DNA of 37,881 bases, taken from assembly GCF_002760655.1 (NCBI RefSeq), contig NZ_PDOC01000031.1, forward strand, positions 1-37,881, given 5' to 3'. The notes beneath the pieces are model-generated. The model saw only the letters and a program-made list of their open reading frames with translations, made no database searches and had not been told where the DNA came from. The position numbers and the translations under genes are program-made. Position 1 is the stretch's first letter; each line of letters opens with the position of its first letter. Positions 34,252-37,881 of this stretch are shown one piece after another. The DNA comes from Massilia eurypsychrophila (GTDB taxonomy: Bacteria; Pseudomonadota; Gammaproteobacteria; Burkholderiales; Burkholderiaceae_D).

Positions 34252-34464
34252 CTACGGGATGGCTTCGTTGCGCGCCATTTTTGCCACCGGCGGCCTGGCA
34301 AAGCCAATGCCCCGCTGGCTGCTGCCGTCGTCGGCGCGTGCCGTGCTGCCGTACTGTGTCTGCTGGACCGGGTCTGTTCGGGCGCCGCCGTTCAAGCCGA
34401 TGTTGCCGCCCGGTGGCCCGATCTGCTCGTCCGACTGATAACTCGATCCGTAGTCGTCTGCGAT
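34252..34464 (-). CDS. Small disordered protein, first gene of the protease operon (apparent ATC start)
   Basis: This is a 70-residue protein rich in Gly, Gln, Ser and Asp (ADDYGSSYQSDEQIGPPGGN ... MARNEAIP), with no predicted fold, helix or signal. The strong ribosome site AAAGGAG (34478-34472) sits 7 bases before ATC GCA GAC GAC, so the natural start appears to be an ATC codon at 34464-34462. The alternative is a GTG at 34533 without ribosome site, adding 23 residues unlike the rest. The stop is directly followed by the protease ATG. I recognise no family. The disordered, extended character would suit a protease substrate, propeptide-like partner or inhibitor, but that is only inference. 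Confidence 0.6.
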   Translation of the reverse strand: MADDYGSSYQSDEQIGPPGGNIGLNGGARTDPVQQTQYGSTARADDGSSQRGIGFARPPVAKMARNEAIP

Positions 34465-34608
34465 GGTTGTTCTCCTTTGGTATGAAGCAGTGATGGCGAA
34501 TCGGGAGGCCGCGCCTCCTTCGCCACCAACCACAGTATCGATGAGCGAAAGCGGCGCGATTGTGCACTCGCAAGAGCACCGATGGAACCAAAGCGTTAGC
34601 GCAGATGA

Positions 34609-34634
34609 ATGAAGGCTCCTTGCGGAGCCTTCAT
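34609..34634 (-). terminator. Hairpin after the DUF418 gene
   Basis: ATGAAGGCTCC (34609-34619) pairs perfectly with GGAGCCTTCAT (34624-34634) around TTGC. It follows the DUF418 stop (34656, minus strand) by about 20 bases and precedes the protease operon. The T run is poor. Confidence 0.65.
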
Positions 34635-34655
34635 GGGGTGGGTGTCAGTAGCGGA

Positions 34656-36401
34656 TCAGGCCGGTTGAGCGTGGGTCCTGGACGGGGCGGTGTCGATGCG
34701 CATTGCCGGCAGCTGCATGTAGGTCACCGCGCGCCACAGCCACTCGGCCGGACCGTAGCGGAAGCGCGCCAGCCACCAGTGGCTGAAGGCAAGCAGCAGC
34801 GCGCACACGCCGATGGCGAGCGCCACCTGCAAGGCGCGGCCCATGCCCCACAGTCCCAGACCGTAGCCGAAGAAGATGGACGACATCACCAGCGACTGCA
34901 GCAGGTAGTTGGTCAGCGCCATGCGGCCGAACGGCGCCAGCACTTTAATTTTCGACAGCGCCGAGCCGCTGTGCAGCATCAGCACGATCATCGCCACATA
35001 GCCGAGCGAGGCGGGCAGGTTGCCGATCATCAGCAGGCCGTGGGCCAGTCCGAAACCGTCCTGCTGCGCGCCGGGCACGTGCGACATTGCCAGCAGGCTG
35101 CCGAGGATGCCAAGGGAAAGGCCAACTGGCAGGGCGATGAAGGCCAGTTTGCGGAACATCGGCAGGTGCGCGGCGGTATTTTCCATCACGCCGGAGCGGA
35201 TGAACCAGGTGCCGATCAGGAACATACCGATCAGCAAGGTCGCGAAGCCGGACTCCTGCGGCGCGTGCTCGGCGAAGTGCTTGACGCGCAAGCGGACCGC
35301 GTCGGCGTAGCTGCCGGTGCTCATGGTTTTCACTTCCAGTGCGCGCTCGTCGGCTTGTTCCTTCATGCGCTTGGCGCGGGCCGCTTTCTTCTCTTCGGCG
35401 GTCGGCTCCTTGGCGGCGGGCTTCTTGACGTCAGCCTTGGCGTCGGCTTTGGCCGGCGCCGCTACTGGCGCGGCGGCCGGTGCTGGCGCCGCCACCGTTG
35501 CCGCTGGCGCCGTCACAACTGCCGGCTTCGCTGTCGCCGCGTCGGGCGGGGTCAGGTATTCGACGGTGCCGCCGATCGTCATCATGGTGGCGAAAAACAT
35601 GAAGATGGTGGCGCCGGCGCGCAGCGGGCGCTTGTCGGCCGGCATGTTGTACTTCTCGGCCAGCCAGGCCAGTGCCGCGAACAGGAAAAACATCGCGGTG
35701 GCCGGGCCGCGCGGGCCTTTCGGCGTGCCCGGCACGAACCAGAACACCAGCGCGGCGATGCCGGCGACCAGGCTCACGCCGATCAGCGTCGCCGCCATGG
35801 CCGACAGGCCAAACAATTTCTTTTCGCTGCGCAGGTAGACCGCGACGACGCCGGCGAACGCCAACGTGGCGGCGGCGCCGCCAGCCGCAGGGCCGAAGTT
35901 CGGCACGAATGCCAGGCCGATGCAGGCGACGATGGCGCCGACGATCCATTTCCAGGTGCCGTACAGGGCCACCAGCAGGAACACCGCGGCTACCGCATAG
36001 CTGAACAGGATGTCGCCGGCGAACAGGAAGATGTGGTGCAGTGCGCCGAACACGGCCAACGCGGCGATACGGCGCACGTACGGCTTGATGAAGCCGCGTC
36101 CGGCGCGTTCGGCGCGCGTCAGCATGACGGCAAAGCCCATGCCGAACAGCAGCGAGAAGATGGTCCAGAATTTGCCGGCGACGAAATAGGCAACGAAGTA
36201 GGAGGCCAGCCAGTCGATGCCGGTCAGGCCGAGCGGCATGCCCTGGCCCATCGAGCTCAGCGCGCGGTTGAAGAATTCGACGTTCATCAGGCAGATGCCG
36301 ATCAGCGCGAAGCCGCGCACCACATCCAGCGCTTCGATGCGCTGGCTGGCGGGCACGGGTGCGAGCAGGGTTTTTTCGGCGGCGTCAGTCAGGGTATGCA
36401 T
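34656..36401 (-). CDS. DUF418-family membrane protein with a large cytoplasmic-type insertion
   Basis: This 581-residue inner-membrane protein is clearly longer than ordinary DUF418 members (about 400). The N-terminal signature RIEALDVVRGFALIGICLMN and the C-terminal DUF418 block (FGRMALTNYLLQS, WLARFRYGPAEWLWRAVTYM) are typical. Between two sets of helices lies an insertion of about 80 residues (plus-strand about 35320-35560). It is an Ala/Pro-rich run, then Lys/Glu-rich sequence (KADAKADVKKPAAKEPTAEE) ending in a basic helix. DUF418 proteins are thought to be acyltransferase-like or transport-related, but none is well characterised. ATG 36401 was preferred to TTG 36425; ribosome signals are weak for both. 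Confidence 0.85.
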   Translation of the reverse strand: MHTLTDAAEKTLLAPVPASQRIEALDVVRGFALIGICLMNVEFFNRALSSMGQGMPLGLTGIDWLASYFVAYFVAGKFWTIFSLLFGMGFAVMLTRAERAGRGFIKPYVRRIAALAVFGALHHIFLFAGDILFSYAVAAVFLLVALYGTWKWIVGAIVACIGLAFVPNFGPAAGGAAATLAFAGVVAVYLRSEKKLFGLSAMAATLIGVSLVAGIAALVFWFVPGTPKGPRGPATAMFFLFAALAWLAEKYNMPADKRPLRAGATIFMFFATMMTIGGTVEYLTPPDAATAKPAVVTAPAATVAAPAPAAAPVAAPAKADAKADVKKPAAKEPTAEEKKAARAKRMKEQADERALEVKTMSTGSYADAVRLRVKHFAEHAPQESGFATLLIGMFLIGTWFIRSGVMENTAAHLPMFRKLAFIALPVGLSLGILGSLLAMSHVPGAQQDGFGLAHGLLMIGNLPASLGYVAMIVLMLHSGSALSKIKVLAPFGRMALTNYLLQSLVMSSIFFGYGLGLWGMGRALQVALAIGVCALLLAFSHWWLARFRYGPAEWLWRAVTYMQLPAMRIDTAPSRTHAQPA

Positions 36402-36598
36402 GATTTTATTATTCCCGTCAGTCAAGGTTATAGTCTGAACATCATAGTTCTGGGGTCGATGAAAATCGCTGAAAATGCGACGAACGGCAGGAAAGGCGGT
36501 GCCAGAGGCGTTTTAGGCGTGGTGGCGCCGGTCCGCCGATCGAACGGCACGATGGCCAATAGCGGCTTAAAATTGCTGACCCAATTAGGAGACACACC

Positions 36599-37594
36599 AT
36601 GAGCACTTACCGCCGCATCGTACTGGCCTCGCGTCCCTCGGCCGAGCCTTCGCCTGACAACTTTCGGCTGGAAACGGTCGACACGCCCGAGTTGCAAGAA
36701 GGCGAGATTCTCGTTCGCAATGAGTATCTGTCGCTCGACCCTTACATGCGTGGCCGTATGAGCGAAGAGAAGAGCTACGCGGCGCCGCAGCCGCTTGACC
36801 AGACCATGATCGGCGGCACCGCCGGCGAAGTCATCGCGTCGAAGAATGCCAAATTCGCTGTCGGCGACAAGGTCGTCGGCGCGCTCGGCTGGGCCGAGAC
36901 CGGCGTGTCCGACGGCGTCGCTCTGCGCAAGGTCGACATTGCCCGCGTGCCCTTGTCGGCCTATCTTGGCGTGGCCGGCATGCCGGGCATGACCGCCTGG
37001 TACGGGCTGAACCAGATCATGCAGCCGAAGGCCGGGGAAACCGTCGCCGTCTCGGCCGCCAGCGGCGCGGTGGGCAGCGTGGTCGGCCAGTTGGCGAAGT
37101 TAAAGGGCTGCCGCGTGGTCGGCATTGCCGGCGGCAAGGAAAAGTGCGCCTACGTGGTCGACGAACTCGGCTTTGATGCCTGCGTCGACTACAAGGCGGG
37201 CAACCTGGTGGCCGACCTCGCGGCGGCGACGCCGAACGGCATCGACGCCGTGTTTGAAAACGTTGGCGGCGCCGGCTTCGACGCCGCGCTGGCGCGCATG
37301 AATGCCTTTGGCCGGATCGCCGTCTGCGGCCTGATTGCCGGCTACAACGGCGAGGCCGTCGCCGTTCACAATTTCAGCTCCGTGCTGACGAACCGCCTGA
37401 CGATCCGCGGTTTCATCGTCAGCGAGCACCTTGAATTCTGGGCCGAGGGCCTGCGCGAACTGGCGGCGCTGGTTGCCGGCGGCCAGCTCAAGTACCGCGA
37501 AACGATCGCGCAGGACCTCGCCAGTGCCCCCGACGCATTCATCGGCCTACTAAAGGGCAAGAACTTCGGCAAGCAACTGGTCAAGCTCACCTGA
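36599..37594 (+). CDS. NADP-dependent oxidoreductase, zinc-free MDR family (CurA / prostaglandin-reductase-like)
   Basis: This 331-residue cytoplasmic enzyme of the medium-chain dehydrogenase/reductase superfamily reduces activated double bonds using NADPH. Visible are LSLDPYMRGRM (typical of this subgroup), the nucleotide-binding AASGAVGSVVGQLAKLKGCR with a VGIAGGKEK loop for the NADP phosphate, and DAVFENVGG. Zinc-ligand cysteines are lacking. Length and order match the YfmJ/CurA group. AGGAG 8 bases before ATG 36599 fixes the start. It is a single gene; a paired palindrome follows the stop. Confidence 0.92.
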   Translation: MSTYRRIVLASRPSAEPSPDNFRLETVDTPELQEGEILVRNEYLSLDPYMRGRMSEEKSYAAPQPLDQTMIGGTAGEVIASKNAKFAVGDKVVGALGWAETGVSDGVALRKVDIARVPLSAYLGVAGMPGMTAWYGLNQIMQPKAGETVAVSAASGAVGSVVGQLAKLKGCRVVGIAGGKEKCAYVVDELGFDACVDYKAGNLVADLAAATPNGIDAVFENVGGAGFDAALARMNAFGRIAVCGLIAGYNGEAVAVHNFSSVLTNRLTIRGFIVSEHLEFWAEGLRELAALVAGGQLKYRETIAQDLASAPDAFIGLLKGKNFGKQLVKLT

Positions 37595-37620
37595 CCCGGT
37601 AAAAATCGCGTCAAAAAAAT

Positions 37621-37688
37621 TGGGGTCAGACCCGTTTAATCGACGGCGAATCGACGGAATCGCAGTCAAACAAACGGGTCTGACCCCA
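37621..37688. repeat. Paired GGGGTCAGACCC palindromes forming a long inverted repeat
   Basis: TGGGGTCAGACCCGTTT (37621-37637) and AAACGGGTCTGACCCCA (37672-37688) are perfect 17-base inverted copies with a 34-base spacer. The spacer holds AATCGACGG twice (37638-37646 and 37649-37657). Each arm contains an internal palindrome (GGGTC/GACCC) that also occurs at 10141-10153. It lies between the oxidoreductase stop and a transposase end; a REP/BIME-like or mobile-element-derived nature is likely. Confidence 0.8.
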
Positions 37689-37761
37689 TTTCGTTTACTC
37701 GGCGGTGAGGCTGCTGCCAGCCTCTGCGCAAAGTTGAATCTGAGCGCAATTTAAATGCTGA

Positions 37762-37881
37762 TTAGCGCTCATCTTCAGCCAGCCGCATCCACGCTTCGGT
37801 CCGGCTGCCGGTAGCCGCGGCAGCGTGGATCAGGCGCGTGAGGATGGTCGACATATCGAATCGGCGATTAAAGCGGTACTG
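37762..37881 (-). CDS. IS1595-family (ISXO2-like) transposase, C-terminal 39 residues only
   Basis: The window ends inside a minus-strand frame whose last 39 codons read QYRFNRRFDMSTILTRLIHA ... TEAWMRLAEDER. The YRFNRRFD block followed by a short helical tail ending in LAE is the typical C-terminus of IS1595/ISXO2-like DDE transposases. The rest of the element, including its catalytic core, lies outside the window, so intactness cannot be judged. The terminal inverted repeat of the element should lie in the 70 bases or so between 37689 and 37761 but was not identified. Confidence 0.75.
   Translation of the reverse strand, partial: QYRFNRRFDMSTILTRLIHAAAATGSRTEAWMRLAEDER

Noticed and set aside
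34560-36602. A 680-codon plus-strand frame antisense to the DUF418 gene
   Set aside because: Composition (Gln/His/Arg/Gly) typical of a reverse-frame shadow; the minus-strand protein has clear family signatures.

Overview
The window is a 37.9 kb piece of GC-rich bacterial chromosome that most resembles an Oxalobacteraceae betaproteobacterium of the Massilia / Duganella / Janthinobacterium group. This is inferred from gene content and protein style: a pyruvate dehydrogenase E3 with its own lipoyl domain, a purN - rRNA methyltransferase pair, Ala-rich linkers, and GGGGTCAGACCC-type palindromes. No 16S gene or database match supports it. Coding density is high, and most genes stand alone or in short operons. 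No CRISPR array, prophage or large island was seen.

Region by region. 1-3300: the 3' part of aceF (E2) and lpdA (E3) of pyruvate dehydrogenase, closed by a strong terminator. 3314-5107: a PAS-GGDEF-EAL cyclic-di-GMP protein (minus strand). 5117-10130: a TetR regulator divergent from a tripartite drug-efflux operon (EmrA-like, EmrB-like, outer-membrane lipoprotein), with a good promoter and a candidate operator between them. 10194-11909: a secreted M49-like peptidase. 12164-13858: a chemoreceptor with a CheR/CheB docking tail. 13982-14686: a second small secreted HExxH protein. 14812-15858: an exported BON protein with six LEA-like 11-residue repeats. 15999-16838: an HDOD protein. 17092-18672: a lipoprotein with seven FG-GAP calcium motifs. 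18765-22510: a PerM/AI-2E-type permease, a VOC protein, a beta-lactamase-fold serine hydrolase lipoprotein and a DUF3817 membrane protein. 22681-22756: tRNA-Lys(UUU). 22818-26082: an orphan GspE/PilB-type ATPase, a spermidine-synthase-like protein and a glycine-zipper protein (minus strand). 26455-31647: a barstar-like protein, purN, an RsmB/NOP RNA methyltransferase, an MscS channel and a fatty-acid desaturase (plus strand). 31716-32702: a frameshifted membrane-protein gene next to a DUF2269 gene with a weak 5' end. 32777-34464: a tightly coupled minus-strand operon of a small disordered protein, a trypsin-fold protease without a signal peptide, and a carboxypeptidase-regulatory-like beta-sandwich. 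34656-36401: a DUF418 membrane protein with a large insertion. 36599-37594: an NADP-dependent oxidoreductase. 37621-37881: a paired palindrome and the C-terminus of an IS1595-type transposase running off the end.

The main functional themes are central metabolism (PDH, purN), envelope and stress functions (efflux, MscS, desaturase, BON, glycine zipper, permease) and signalling (c-di-GMP, chemotaxis, HDOD). The least explained and most interesting parts are the protease operon at 32777-34464, whose first gene seems to start at a non-canonical ATC, the LEA-like/BON fusion at 14812-15858, and the palindromic repeat seen at 10141 and 37621.
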